From Pseudomonadales bacterium (lineage in GTDB: Bacteria > Pseudomonadota > Gammaproteobacteria > Pseudomonadales > UBA3067): a stretch of 6,685 nucleotides of DNA. How positions within the stretch are numbered: the first letter of the stretch is position 1; each line of letters opens with the position of its first letter. A program made the position numbers and the translations under genes. Below are positions 1 to 6,685 of the stretch, one piece after another. Under the pieces are notes generated by a model. The model worked only from the letters and a program-made list of their open reading frames with translations. It ran no database searches and had not been told where the DNA came from. The stretch is taken from assembly GCA_016763235.1 (NCBI GenBank), contig JAESUE010000196.1, positions 1 to 6,685 on the forward strand, given 5' to 3'.

Positions 1-840
1 ATTGCATCGGAGCTCAGTCAGCGCTCTATCGCAAAAAACCTTTGGGTGTCTACCCGTCGGGGCGTGTATGTTTTTCCTAAATATATGTTTGGTAAACCCG
101 CCGATAAATTTGCAGCCTTAAGCCCTGGTTGGTTGCCAGGGCCTATGCAGCGATTTTTAATGGATGTTTTTTCCCCTTTAATGGTGGGGAACATGGAAAA
201 ATTTGGACTGCCGAAGCCAAACTTTAAACCCTCGCAATGCCATGCGACCGTTTCAGGTGAATTCCTTCTTAGAGCAGGTGGCGGAGACATTAAAATAAAA
301 CCAACGATTAAATCTCTCGAAGGCAAGCATGTTCGCTTTGTTGATGAGAGTGTTGAAAAAGTTGATGCCGTTATTTACGCCACGGGTTACGACGTAACCT
401 TCCCATTTCTGGATGATTCTCTGGTGAAGGTGGTCGATAACCAGCTGCCTTTATTTAAGCGTATTTTTATCCCTGAATGCCCGAATCTTTTTATTATCGG
501 TTTGGCGCAGGTATTACCCGCACTTATGCCTTTTCCAAGAGAGCAACTCAAACTGGTCGAGGCCTATTTGCAAGGACGTTATGCTCTGCCATCGGCAGAT
601 AAAATGCACCGTATAACGCAGGATGATCAAAAACGTTACACCGGACACTTTTATAAAGCAGCCCGACATACCATGCAGGTGGACGCCATAAAATATGCGT
701 ATGAGATGAAAAAAGAATTAAAAGAAGGTTATCAGCGTGCGGAACAAAATTCTTTTGCTGAACCTTTTTCGGCGATTGCAGAATGTTTTGAGAGTAGTGG
801 TGAAACGGTGAAAGAGGTATTGGAAAGAGTGAGTGAATAA
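1..840 (+). CDS. Flavin-containing monooxygenase, C-terminal part (5' end outside window)
   Basis: The reading frame is open from base 1, and the upstream residues (IASELSQRSIAKNLWVSTRRG) fit the family, so the GTG at 46 is not the true start. The fragment has 279 residues. It begins just after the expected second dinucleotide-binding glycine motif, at the segment that in FMOs reads like xDIAxELS...VxLSTRRG. The diagnostic ATGYD motif is at bases 379-393, followed by TFPFLDD-like and LFIIGLAQ segments typical of FMOs. Such enzymes use FAD and NADPH to oxygenate soft nucleophiles (N or S) or ketones. The FAD GxGxxG motif and the FMO fingerprint would lie left of the window and cannot be checked. 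The sequence resembles eukaryotic-type FMOs more than bacterial trimethylamine monooxygenase, but the substrate cannot be predicted. The family call is firm. Confidence 0.88.
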   Translation: MASELSQRSIAKNLWVSTRRGVYVFPKYMFGKPADKFAALSPGWLPGPMQRFLMDVFSPLMVGNMEKFGLPKPNFKPSQCHATVSGEFLLRAGGGDIKIKPTIKSLEGKHVRFVDESVEKVDAVIYATGYDVTFPFLDDSLVKVVDNQLPLFKRIFIPECPNLFIIGLAQVLPALMPFPREQLKLVEAYLQGRYALPSADKMHRITQDDQKRYTGHFYKAARHTMQVDAIKYAYEMKKELKEGYQRAEQNSFAEPFSAIAECFESSGETVKEVLERVSE

Positions 841-866
841 ACGAAGTACGTGGTTTTCGTTTATTC
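835..866. repeat. 11-bp perfect inverted repeat spanning two convergent stop codons
   Basis: The left arm GAATAAACGAA (835-845) is the exact reverse complement of the right arm TTCGTTTATTC (856-866), with a 10-base loop between them. The left arm contains the TAA of the monooxygenase gene (838-840). The right arm contains the reverse-strand TAA of greB (861-863). In the 20-base gap between convergent genes this could act as a weak bidirectional terminator. However, the stem is AT-rich and there is no separate T run after either arm, so termination is inferred and uncertain. The repeat itself is directly visible. Confidence 0.5.
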
Positions 867-1307
867 TCGCCCTTGGTAGCTTACTTTAAGAATATAAAAA
901 GTCTGCGTTCCCCCCGGAAGGGTAATTTCCACTTCATCCTCTTCTGATTTTTTCAGTAAAGCTCTCGCCATGGGGGAGTCGATACTGATGTATTCTTTTT
1001 GTTGGTCGAATTCATCTGGCCCTACAATGCGATAGCTGTGTTCAATTTCTTCTTCGTCTTCAAGTTTGATCCACGCACCGAAAAAAATTTGCTGAGTATT
1101 GCTGGGCGTGGTTTTCACGATGTTTAAAGATGGGACACGTTTTTGTAGATAATGAATTCGCCCATCGATGCCTCTGAGTTCTTTTTTGCGATAAATGTAT
1201 TCCGCATTTTCTGAGCGATCTCCTTCTGCGGCTGCCTCTGATAGAGCCTTAACAACATCTCTTCGTCGTTTCCATAAGGCCTTTTCTTCTTTGAGCAACA
1301 TTCGTAG

Positions 1308-1313
1308 CCCTCT
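1308..1313 (-). promoter_or_regulatory. Shine-Dalgarno-like site before the internal greB start
   Basis: On the coding strand AGAGGG lies six bases before the ATG at 1301-1299, a plausible spacing. It falls within the codons for PEGY, so it may be chance. It matters because it would allow the 146-residue downstream frame of greB to be translated despite the frameshift. Confidence 0.3.
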
Positions 1314-1324
1314 GGTGTGATATA

Positions 1325-1349
1325 GGGGGCTTTAGGGGGTGCGGGCGGG
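1325..1349 (+). other. Potential G-quadruplex motif at the 5' end of greB
   Basis: Four G runs occur on the + strand: G5 at 1325-1329, G5 at 1335-1339, G3 at 1343-1345 and G3 at 1347-1349. The loops are five, three and one bases. This meets the usual G3+N1-7 pattern. The + strand is the template strand of greB, and the complementary C-rich coding strand specifies the proline-rich RPPAPPKAP N-terminus, which by itself could explain the G runs. Folding is not shown. Confidence 0.45.
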
Positions 1350-1553
1350 CGGTAGCGTCCCATCGGGTTTGTTTTCCTTTTTGTATTCAATGCGTATTGA
1401 TAGGATACTTTTGCAGTATATACCCATAGTGGTTTCGGCCTTAATTAGTAGGCCTGTTTTTTCGTCTGGCTTGGTAATGGCTATTACGTGTTGTCGCGGC
1501 TTGCCGGTGAAAAAACAGACACTCTTCAACACCGCTATTGATAACGTTATGGG

Positions 1554-1559
1554 TATAAT
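1554..1559 (+). promoter_or_regulatory. Putative -10 box (TATAAT) for the MAPEG gene
   Basis: A perfect TATAAT lies 45 bases before the ATG at 1605, inside the 241-base divergent region between the start of greB and the MAPEG gene. I find no good TTGACA-like -35 at 16-18 bases upstream. The preceding bases (TGGG) are one base off an extended -10. Transcription would start at about 1566. The rest of 1364-1604 holds only a weaker reverse-strand TATACT (1415-1420) that could serve greB, and no convincing gene. Confidence 0.4.
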
Positions 1560-1591
1560 CAGGCGTTGCTATACATCAACTATCCATAAAT

Positions 1592-1597
1592 AAAGGG
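1592..1597 (+). promoter_or_regulatory. Ribosome binding site of the MAPEG gene
   Basis: AAAGGG lies seven bases before ATG 1605. It supports this start, and no other ATG or GTG in this frame gives a better-fitting N-terminus. Confidence 0.6.
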
Positions 1598-1604
1598 TTT
1601 TGTT

Positions 1605-2000
1605 ATGACTACACCATTTTGGTGCCTATTTGTGCTTATATTTTTTCCCTATGTTTTATCTGGCATCGGCGGTGCTATTCGAATTAAAACCTTTGGTAAA
1701 TACGATAACAAACAACCTCGAGCGCAAGCGGCACAGCTTGAGGGAGTTGGCGCACGTGCTTATGCGGCGCAGCAGAATTTATGGGAATCCATGGCTATTT
1801 TTTCCATGGCTGTTTTTGTGGCGCATTTTGCCGGTGCGGATGCAGGCCAATCGGCAACGGCGGCTTTGGTTTTTATGCTGATGCGTGTTGTGCATGCGGG
1901 TGCTTATTTGATGGATATTGATATGGTTCGTTCATTGGCGTTCACTGTGGGGTATGGCTGTTGTATTTGGCTGTTCTGGCTGGCGATTCAGGCAGGATAA
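1605..2000 (+). CDS. MAPEG family membrane protein
   Basis: This 131-residue protein has four predicted membrane helices, at about residues 5-24, 61-77, 84-102 and 107-129. Between helices 1 and 2 is the family signature: N35, PRAQ at 38-41, LEG at 45-47, RAYAAQQN at 51-58 and E61. In well-studied MAPEG members (microsomal glutathione transferases, eicosanoid synthases) this polar loop and the start of helix 2 help to bind glutathione. Bacterial members of this short type are mostly uncharacterised, so a glutathione-linked detoxification or peroxidase role is only an inference. The gene has its own ribosome binding site and a possible promoter in the region shared with greB. Its TAA is seven bases from the stop of the convergent cls gene, and I see no hairpin terminator between them. 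The near-repeat of CCATGGCT at about 1788-1812 encodes SMAIFSMAVF within helix 2. Confidence 0.85.
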   Translation: MTTPFWCLFVLIFFPYVLSGIGGAIRIKTFGKYDNKQPRAQAAQLEGVGARAYAAQQNLWESMAIFSMAVFVAHFAGADAGQSATAALVFMLMRVVHAGAYLMDIDMVRSLAFTVGYGCCIWLFWLAIQAG

Positions 2001-2007
2001 AAAAACG

Positions 2008-3447
2008 CTATAATACCGGTGAGAAAAGCCTGGCAATAGGGCTGAGTACGCGAAAATAAAGGGGCTTTGAACGAAGTTCCTTTTCTGTAATTAAATGACT
2101 GTTTTCGAAATCTTTTTTAAGCATGTTTTCTGTTTTTTTGGCGAAATCTCCATCGCTTACAAGAATGCTTATTTCAAAGTTTAGGCGAAATGAACGATTA
2201 GCGAAATTTGCCGTGCCGAGAAAGCAGTGGTCTTTATCTGCCAGTAGTATTTTCTGGTGCATAAACCCCGGTTCATAAAAATAAAATTGTATGCCCGTGT
2301 TAATCATCCAGTTTACGTGGGCAAAGGTGCTGAGCTGATTGAGTAAATTATCGGGAACTTCTGGAATTAATACCTTTACCTCAACACCGCGTAATATTGC
2401 CAGTTGCAATGCTGAACGCATGGTGACGTCGGGAATAAAATAGGGTGAGGCGATCCAGAGACGTTTTTGCGCGGAGTTGATCAAATGTAAAAATGAGAAG
2501 GTGCCGACTTCTAGGGTGCTGACTGGGCCAGAAGGAAGTACCAGTAATGATTTTACACAATGGGTTTTATTGTCATTTTTACGCGGTGTGAAACGCCAGT
2601 CGAGCTTGGGAAGGGTGCGGGTAACAGCGATCCAGTCTTCGGTAAAAGCGAGTTGAATAATTTTCACGCTTGGGCCGGTTAATTTTAAGTGCGTATCACG
2701 CCAGACGGGGAACTCGGGTACGGCGGCTAGGTATTCGTCACCGATATTTAGCCCACCGATATAAGCGGTTTCACCATCGGTGATGACGATTTTTCTATGG
2801 TTGCGAAAATTTATTTGAAAACGATTACTTTTAAAAAATCTGGTGGAATTAAATTCGTATACCTTGATTCCAGCTTGCTTCATTTTATCAATATAATCGT
2901 CGTTTAATTCAAAACTCCCCAAGCTGTCATAGAGAAAATAAATATTTAGACCTTCTGCCGCGCGGTCTATAAGAAGCTGCTGTATTTTATGGCCGATATT
3001 GTCGTGGCGAACAATATAGAATTGAATAATGATGTATTTTTTGGCATTTTTTAAAGATTCCAGTATCGCCGGAAATGCTTCCTTTCCATCTATCAGTAGT
3101 TCAACATTGTTGGAGTGCGTAAATGGTAGCGGCGCAAGGTTTTCCAATACTTGTAGTTGTTGTTCTTGGTTCGTCAGTGGGTATTGATAGGGTTGGATAG
3201 ATTCTTTGAGTATTTGGGCGGTATGGGTGATCTCTGCATCGACATGTTGACGCGCTTCGAGATATTTATCATACGTGCGGCGACCAAAAACCATGTAACA
3301 AGGTAAGCTTAAAAAGGGGATGGTAATGAGGGCGATGGTCCAAGCTATTGCACCTTGTGATGTGCGTGAATGCAGAATGGCATCAACGATGGCGATGAAT
3401 GCAAAGAGATAGATGAGTATCAGTATAAGTTCGAGAAAAATTTCCAT
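2008..3447 (-). CDS. cls: Cardiolipin synthase (phospholipase D superfamily, ClsA-like)
   Basis: It joins two phosphatidylglycerol molecules, or a related pair of phospholipids, into cardiolipin at the inner membrane. The 479 residues match the usual length (E. coli ClsA has 486). Two N-terminal membrane helices at about residues 5-23 and 34-54 precede two phospholipase D domains. Each domain carries an HKD motif: HRKIVITD with H217, K219 and D224, followed by the family-typical YIGGLNIGDEY, and HQKILLAD with H397, K399 and D404, followed by FLGTANFANRSF. Both catalytic sets are intact, so the enzyme should be active. The start at ATG 3447-3445 is the only one that keeps the membrane helices, as no other in-frame start lies nearby, yet no clear Shine-Dalgarno sequence precedes it. 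It lies downstream of acs on the same strand, but a strong hairpin sits between them. Which paralogue (ClsA, B or C) is judged only from the N-terminal helices and length. Confidence 0.93.
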   Translation of the reverse strand: MEIFLELILILIYLFAFIAIVDAILHSRTSQGAIAWTIALITIPFLSLPCYMVFGRRTYDKYLEARQHVDAEITHTAQILKESIQPYQYPLTNQEQQLQVLENLAPLPFTHSNNVELLIDGKEAFPAILESLKNAKKYIIIQFYIVRHDNIGHKIQQLLIDRAAEGLNIYFLYDSLGSFELNDDYIDKMKQAGIKVYEFNSTRFFKSNRFQINFRNHRKIVITDGETAYIGGLNIGDEYLAAVPEFPVWRDTHLKLTGPSVKIIQLAFTEDWIAVTRTLPKLDWRFTPRKNDNKTHCVKSLLVLPSGPVSTLEVGTFSFLHLINSAQKRLWIASPYFIPDVTMRSALQLAILRGVEVKVLIPEVPDNLLNQLSTFAHVNWMINTGIQFYFYEPGFMHQKILLADKDHCFLGTANFANRSFRLNFEISILVSDGDFAKKTENMLKKDFENSHLITEKELRSKPLYFRVLSPIARLFSPVL

Positions 3448-3481
3448 ATTGGCGTTGCTGTGTTGTTTTTATGGGGCATAA

Positions 3482-3526
3482 AAAATAGCCTATGCGAAAA
3501 CGTTATCTCTTTACATAGGCTATTTT
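3482..3526 (-). terminator. Hairpin terminator after acs (potentially bidirectional)
   Basis: AAAATAGCCTATG (3482-3494) and CATAGGCTATTTT (3514-3526) form a perfect 13-bp stem with a 19-base loop. On the reverse strand the stem runs into a T tract (complement of A3481-3485). On the + strand it runs into TTTTATTTT (3523-3531). It begins 11 bases after the acs stop codon, as expected for a Rho-independent terminator of the pgi-acs unit. The loop is longer than usual and the stem is only moderately GC-rich, so termination may be partial. Confidence 0.7.
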
Positions 3527-3537
3527 ATTTTGTGTTC

Positions 3538-5466
3538 TTACGGTCTATTTTTTATTAAATCATCCACTACGCTGGGGTCAGCCAAGGTGCTGGTGTCACC
3601 GAGTTTATCCAGTTCGTTGGCGGCTATTTTACGCAAGATACGCCGCATGATTTTTCCTGAACGGGTTTTAGGTAAACTCGGTGCCCACTGTATGGTGTCG
3701 GGTTTGGCAATTGATCCAATTTCTTCCTTGGTTTTTTCGATCAATTCTGCACGCAGTTGTTCGCTGGGTTCGGCATCATGCATCAGGGTGACAAAGGCGT
3801 AGATGCCTTCACCTTTGATTTTATGCTTCACGCCGACAACGGCAGCTTCGGCTACGGCCTCATGCAGTACTAGGGCGCTTTCTATTTCCGCAGTGCCCAG
3901 ACGATGCCCTGATACATTGAGTACGTCATCGGTGCGCCCTGTGATCCAGTAATAGCCATCAGCATCCCGACGGGCGGCATCACCGGCTTCATAGTAACCG
4001 GGGAAGGTGCTGAAGTAGGTTTTGATGCAGCGTTCATGGTCTCCATATACGGAGCGAATTTGCCCCGGCCAGGAGGATTTAATCACAAGCACGCCGCTGG
4101 CTTCGCCTTCCAGCTCTTTGCCTTGTTCATCCAGTAACGCAAGGTCTACGCCGAATAGCGGTTTTGTTGCAGAGCCTGGTTTGAGATCGGTTGCGCCGGG
4201 CAGGGGGGAGATCATGATGCCGCCGGTTTCTGTTTGCCACCAGGTGTCTACAATGGGGCAGCGGCCTTCGCCGACCACGTTGTAATACCATTCCCAGGCT
4301 TCAGGGTTAATGGGTTCACCTACTGAACCTAGAATGCGTAAGCTGGAGCGATTGGTTTTGGTCACGGGTTCATCACCCAGAGCCATCAGCGCGCGTAAGG
4401 CGGTGGGTGCGGTATAAAAGATATTTACCTGGTGTTTATCTACTATTTCCCAACAGCGGGAGGCGTCAGGGTAATTGGGCACGCCTTCAAACATCAAGGT
4501 AGTCGCACCGTTAGCGAGTGGGCCATAAACAATGTAGGTGTGACCGGTAACCCAGCCCACATCTGCGGTACACCAGTAAATATCGCCATCGTGGTAGTCA
4601 AAGACGTATTTGTGGGTAAGGGCCGCCTGAACCATGTAGCCGCCAGTGGTATGCATCACGCCTTTGGGTTTGCCTGTGGAGCCGGAGGTATAGAGGATAA
4701 AGAGCGGGTCTTCCGCTGCCATTTCTTCTGCGGGGCAGTCTGCATTAACGCGGGCGAGCAGTTCGTGGTACCAGACATCACGCTCTTCATGCCAGGGGAT
4801 ATCGGCACCGGTGCATTGAACGGTGAGTACGGTATGCACGTTTGGACAACTGCCCAAGGCTTTCTCACAGTTGCTTTTCAAGGGGACGGTCTTGCCAGCA
4901 CGTCGGCCTTCGTCAGCGGTGATTAATGCCGTGCAGTCGGCATTAAGAATGCGGTCTTTTAAGGCTTCCGGTGAAAAGCCGCCGAAAACCACCGAGTGTA
5001 TGGCACCAATACGGGCGCAGGCCAGCATGGCGTATGAGGCCTCAGGAATCATGGGCATGTAAATACACACTCGGTCGCCTTTTTTGATGCCTCGGCTTTT
5101 CAGGGCATTAGCGAGTTTACAAACTTCTTGGTGTAATTCCTTGTAGGTAATTTTTTTGTCTTGGCCATCGTCAGCTTCCCAGATAATGGCCACTTGGTCG
5201 CCACGGGTTTCAAGATGACGGTCGATGCAGTTGTAGGAAGCATTCAGCGTGGCTCCGTCAAACCACCTTGCTTCGCCTTTGCTGAAATCGTATTGGCTTA
5301 CCTGCTTCCAGGGTTTAAACCAGGTGATTAATTCATTGGCACGCTCTGCCCAGAATGTATCGGGGTCGTTGATGGATTGTGCGTACCAGGCATCGTATTT
5401 TTCTTTGTTGATATGGGCACTTTTTTTGATTGCCTCAGGAACGGGGTGGTTTTTTATTTCGTACAT
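3538..5466 (-). CDS. acs: Acetyl-CoA synthetase (AMP-forming)
   Basis: It activates acetate with ATP and CoA to acetyl-CoA through acetyl-AMP, in the cytoplasm. The 642 residues match the family (E. coli Acs has 652), and the N-terminus ([10 protein letters not shown]...) aligns with the E. coli start. Visible motifs of the adenylate-forming superfamily are the P-loop [11 protein letters not shown] (259-269), [15 protein letters not shown] (297-311), [10 protein letters not shown] (407-416, with the acetate-pocket tryptophan W410), the ATP ribose-binding aspartate D496 in EAGDAARRD, the hinge region [17 protein letters not shown], and the C-terminal [12 protein letters not shown]605 in that last motif corresponds to the lysine that is acetylated in Salmonella Acs to switch it off, so the same control is plausible here. 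The start codon is 31 bases after the pgi stop with only a modest AGG/GAG element upstream, consistent with co-transcription. A hairpin follows the stop. No key residue is missing. Confidence 0.96.
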   Translation of the reverse strand: MYEIKNHPVPEAIKKSAHINKEKYDAWYAQSINDPDTFWAERANELITWFKPWKQVSQYDFSKGEARWFDGATLNASYNCIDRHLETRGDQVAIIWEADDGQDKKITYKELHQEVCKLANALKSRGIKKGDRVCIYMPMIPEASYAMLACARIGAIHSVVFGGFSPEALKDRILNADCTALITADEGRRAGKTVPLKSNCEKALGSCPNVHTVLTVQCTGADIPWHEERDVWYHELLARVNADCPAEEMAAEDPLFILYTSGSTGKPKGVMHTTGGYMVQAALTHKYVFDYHDGDIYWCTADVGWVTGHTYIVYGPLANGATTLMFEGVPNYPDASRCWEIVDKHQVNIFYTAPTALRALMALGDEPVTKTNRSSLRILGSVGEPINPEAWEWYYNVVGEGRCPIVDTWWQTETGGIMISPLPGATDLKPGSATKPLFGVDLALLDEQGKELEGEASGVLVIKSSWPGQIRSVYGDHERCIKTYFSTFPGYYEAGDAARRDADGYYWITGRTDDVLNVSGHRLGTAEIESALVLHEAVAEAAVVGVKHKIKGEGIYAFVTLMHDAEPSEQLRAELIEKTKEEIGSIAKPDTIQWAPSLPKTRSGKIMRRILRKIAANELDKLGDTSTLADPSVVDDLIKNRP

Positions 5467-5497
5467 GGGAATCTCTACCTGTGCTCTTAAGTGAGCG

Positions 5498-6685
5498 TTA
5501 TTGTTGCTTGGCCGCCTTAAAGCGCGCTATTAACTGGTTGGTGGAATCGTCGTAGTCGGGGATTTTGTTGGGGGAGGATAGGGTCTGGTATATTTCGCCG
5601 CCAATTTTCTTACCCAGTTCTACACCCCATTGATCAAAGGCATTGATATCCCATATAACGCTTTGTGCAAAGACTTTATGCTCATAAAGGGCGATAAGTG
5701 CGCCGAGGCTTGAGGGCGTCAGTTGTTTCATGGTGAGGGTGTTGCTGGGTCGATTTCCAGGGATAACTTTATGGGGGGCGAGCTTGTTGATTTCCTCCTC
5801 AGAAAGCCCTTGTTGCTGTAATTCTTGCGTTGCCTGTGCGAGTGTTTTGCCCACCAGCATTGCGCGGCTTTGGCTAAGGCAGCTGGAAACCAGCATGGCA
5901 TGGTGGTCATTAACGGGGTTGTGGGTGGTCATCGGGAGAATGAAGTCCACTGGAATAAACTGCGTTCCTTGATGGAAGAGGTGATGGTAGGCATGTTGGC
6001 CGTTGGTACCAGGCCCGCCCCAAATGGCACTGCCGCTTCGGTAATCAAGGGGGATTCCCGCACGGTCAACGCATTTGCCGTTGCTCTCCATTTCTAATTG
6101 CTGAAGATACTCAGGTAATGAGCGTAAATAATAATCGTAAGGTATGACCGCCTGACTGTGGGCATCGAAAAAATTGTTGTACCAGATTTGCACTGCCGCC
6201 AGTAGAAAGGGCATGTTGTTTTGTGGCGGCTCAGTGAAAAAGTGCTCATCCATTTCATTCGCACCATCCAATAAAGCCTGAAAGTTATCCATGCCCAGTG
6301 TTATGGCGATGGGCAGCCCAATGGTAGACCAGAGGGAGTAGCGGCCACCGACCCAATCCCACATGGGGAAGATATTGTCTTCTGCAATACCAAACTCTAT
6401 AGCGCTGGAGATGTTGCTGGTTACGGCAATAAAATGTTTATCTACAGCGGTTTTAAGCAGCGGGTTTTGATTGATCCACTGCCTTGCGACAATGGCGTTG
6501 AGAAGGGTTTCTTGCGTACTAAAGGATTTGGAGGCGACGATAAATAACGTGGTTTCGGGTGTGAGTTTTTTCAGAACTTCGGTTATTTCGCTGCCATCAA
6601 TATTGGCTACAAAGTGGCAATTTATATTTTTTTGTTGGTAGGGAGCAAGGGCTTCCACCACCATTTTCGGCCCAAGATAGGAGCC
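5498..6685 (-). CDS. pgi: Glucose-6-phosphate isomerase, C-terminal three quarters (5' end outside window)
   Basis: It interconverts glucose 6-phosphate and fructose 6-phosphate in glycolysis and gluconeogenesis. The frame is open to the right edge. The residues before the first internal ATG at 6664 read GSYLGPK, which fits the family glycine motif GGSxLGP, so that ATG is not the start. 395 residues are visible. By alignment from memory to the 549-residue E. coli enzyme, about 155 are missing. Both family signatures are present: [15 protein letters not shown], and [19 protein letters not shown] near the C-terminus. The catalytic residues are intact: the glutamate in MESNGK (fragment residue 200, E. 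coli E355), the histidine in NGQHAYHH (231, E. coli H386) and the lysine in ELGKK (359, E. coli K514). All three share one constant offset, which shows there are no internal indels over this stretch. The next gene, acs, follows 31 bases later. Confidence 0.96.
   Translation of the reverse strand, partial: GSYLGPKMVVEALAPYQQKNINCHFVANIDGSEITEVLKKLTPETTLFIVASKSFSTQETLLNAIVARQWINQNPLLKTAVDKHFIAVTSNISSAIEFGIAEDNIFPMWDWVGGRYSLWSTIGLPIAITLGMDNFQALLDGANEMDEHFFTEPPQNNMPFLLAAVQIWYNNFFDAHSQAVIPYDYYLRSLPEYLQQLEMESNGKCVDRAGIPLDYRSGSAIWGGPGTNGQHAYHHLFHQGTQFIPVDFILPMTTHNPVNDHHAMLVSSCLSQSRAMLVGKTLAQATQELQQQGLSEEEINKLAPHKVIPGNRPSNTLTMKQLTPSSLGALIALYEHKVFAQSVIWDINAFDQWGVELGKKIGGEIYQTLSSPNKIPDYDDSTNQLIARFKAAKQQ

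Larger units (their letters stand above)
861..1363 (-). pseudogene. greB: Transcription elongation/cleavage factor GreB, frameshifted near codon 21
   Basis: GreB inserts a coiled coil into the RNA polymerase secondary channel and stimulates cleavage of backtracked RNA. The N-terminus starts at ATG 1363-1361 (MGRYRPPAPPKAPYITPEGYE), behind a weak AAGGA element. The rest (861-1301) is in another frame, beginning MLLKEEKALWKRRRDVV. One extra A, turning GAATG into GAAATG on the coding strand, would join them as PEGYE-MLLKEEKALW, giving 167 residues, the usual GreB length. The coiled-coil tip GDRSENAEY (acidic residues D49 and E52 in the joined numbering) and the C-terminal signatures FFGAW, YRIVG and YISIDSPMARALLKK are intact, so decay is recent or the shift is a sequencing error. 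The downstream frame can start on its own at ATG 1301-1299, giving a 146-residue product lacking the first coiled-coil residues. The GreB identity is firm. Whether it is truly broken is uncertain. Confidence 0.85.

Noticed and set aside
1..45. Start of the monooxygenase gene at the GTG at 46
   Set aside because: The frame is open to base 1, and the residues before 46 match the FMO family, so the gene is truncated by the window edge and does not start there.
1332..1532. Reverse-strand open frame of 66 codons (GTG start) in the region upstream of greB
   Set aside because: No ribosome binding site precedes the GTG, no family is recognisable, and its end overlaps the greB start in another frame. 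It more likely covers the promoter region.
1339..1593. Forward open frame of 84 codons across the divergent control region
   Set aside because: It starts at a GTG inside the antisense of the greB N-terminus, has no ribosome site or recognisable motif, and contains the putative TATAAT promoter.
1788..1812. Tandem near-repeat TCCATGGCTATTTT / TCCATGGCTGTTTT
   Set aside because: It lies in frame in helix 2 of the MAPEG protein and encodes similar hydrophobic residues, so coding explains it.
4432..4926. Long forward open frame (164 codons) antisense to acs
   Set aside because: It is the shadow of a strongly conserved acs coding region, with no family resemblance and no ribosome site. Antisense open frames of this length are common over such genes.
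5483..5496. Short palindrome-like GCTC...GAGC with CTTAAG between pgi and acs
   Set aside because: The stem is only four bases with a six-base loop and no T tract, so it is too weak for a terminator or an operator claim.

Overview
The window looks like chromosomal DNA of a gammaproteobacterium with moderate G+C, possibly a marine Cellvibrionales- or Pseudomonas-like lineage. This rests on the style of GreB, Acs, Pgi and cardiolipin synthase and on the pgi-acs gene order. No species can be named from the sequence. I see no phage, insertion sequence, CRISPR, toxin-antitoxin or tRNA/rRNA signal. Almost all the DNA is housekeeping or lipid-related coding sequence.

Layout. Positions 1-840 (+) hold the C-terminal part of a flavin-containing monooxygenase, cut by the left edge. 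Positions 861-1363 (-) hold a greB transcript cleavage factor gene that converges on it. The two stop codons lie inside one 11-bp inverted repeat. As given, greB is broken by an apparent one-base deletion at about 1300-1302, so the first 21 codons and the remaining 146 codons are in different frames. Positions 1364-1604 are a divergent control region with a good -10 box and ribosome binding site for the next gene. Positions 1605-2000 (+) encode a small four-helix MAPEG-family membrane protein. It converges on a cardiolipin synthase gene at 2008-3447 (-). A strong 13-bp hairpin with T runs on both sides separates cls from acs (acetyl-CoA synthetase, 3538-5466, -). Upstream of acs, 31 bases away, is pgi (glucose-6-phosphate isomerase, 5498-6685, -), whose first roughly 155 codons lie beyond the right edge.

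How the genes work together. pgi and acs probably form one leftward transcription unit of central carbon metabolism (hexose phosphate interconversion and acetate activation), ending at the 3482-3526 hairpin. cls and the MAPEG protein are both membrane-associated, but they converge and need not be related. The best leads are the greB frameshift, a potential G-quadruplex at its 5' end, and the unusual leader of cls. I found no convincing undescribed multi-gene system.
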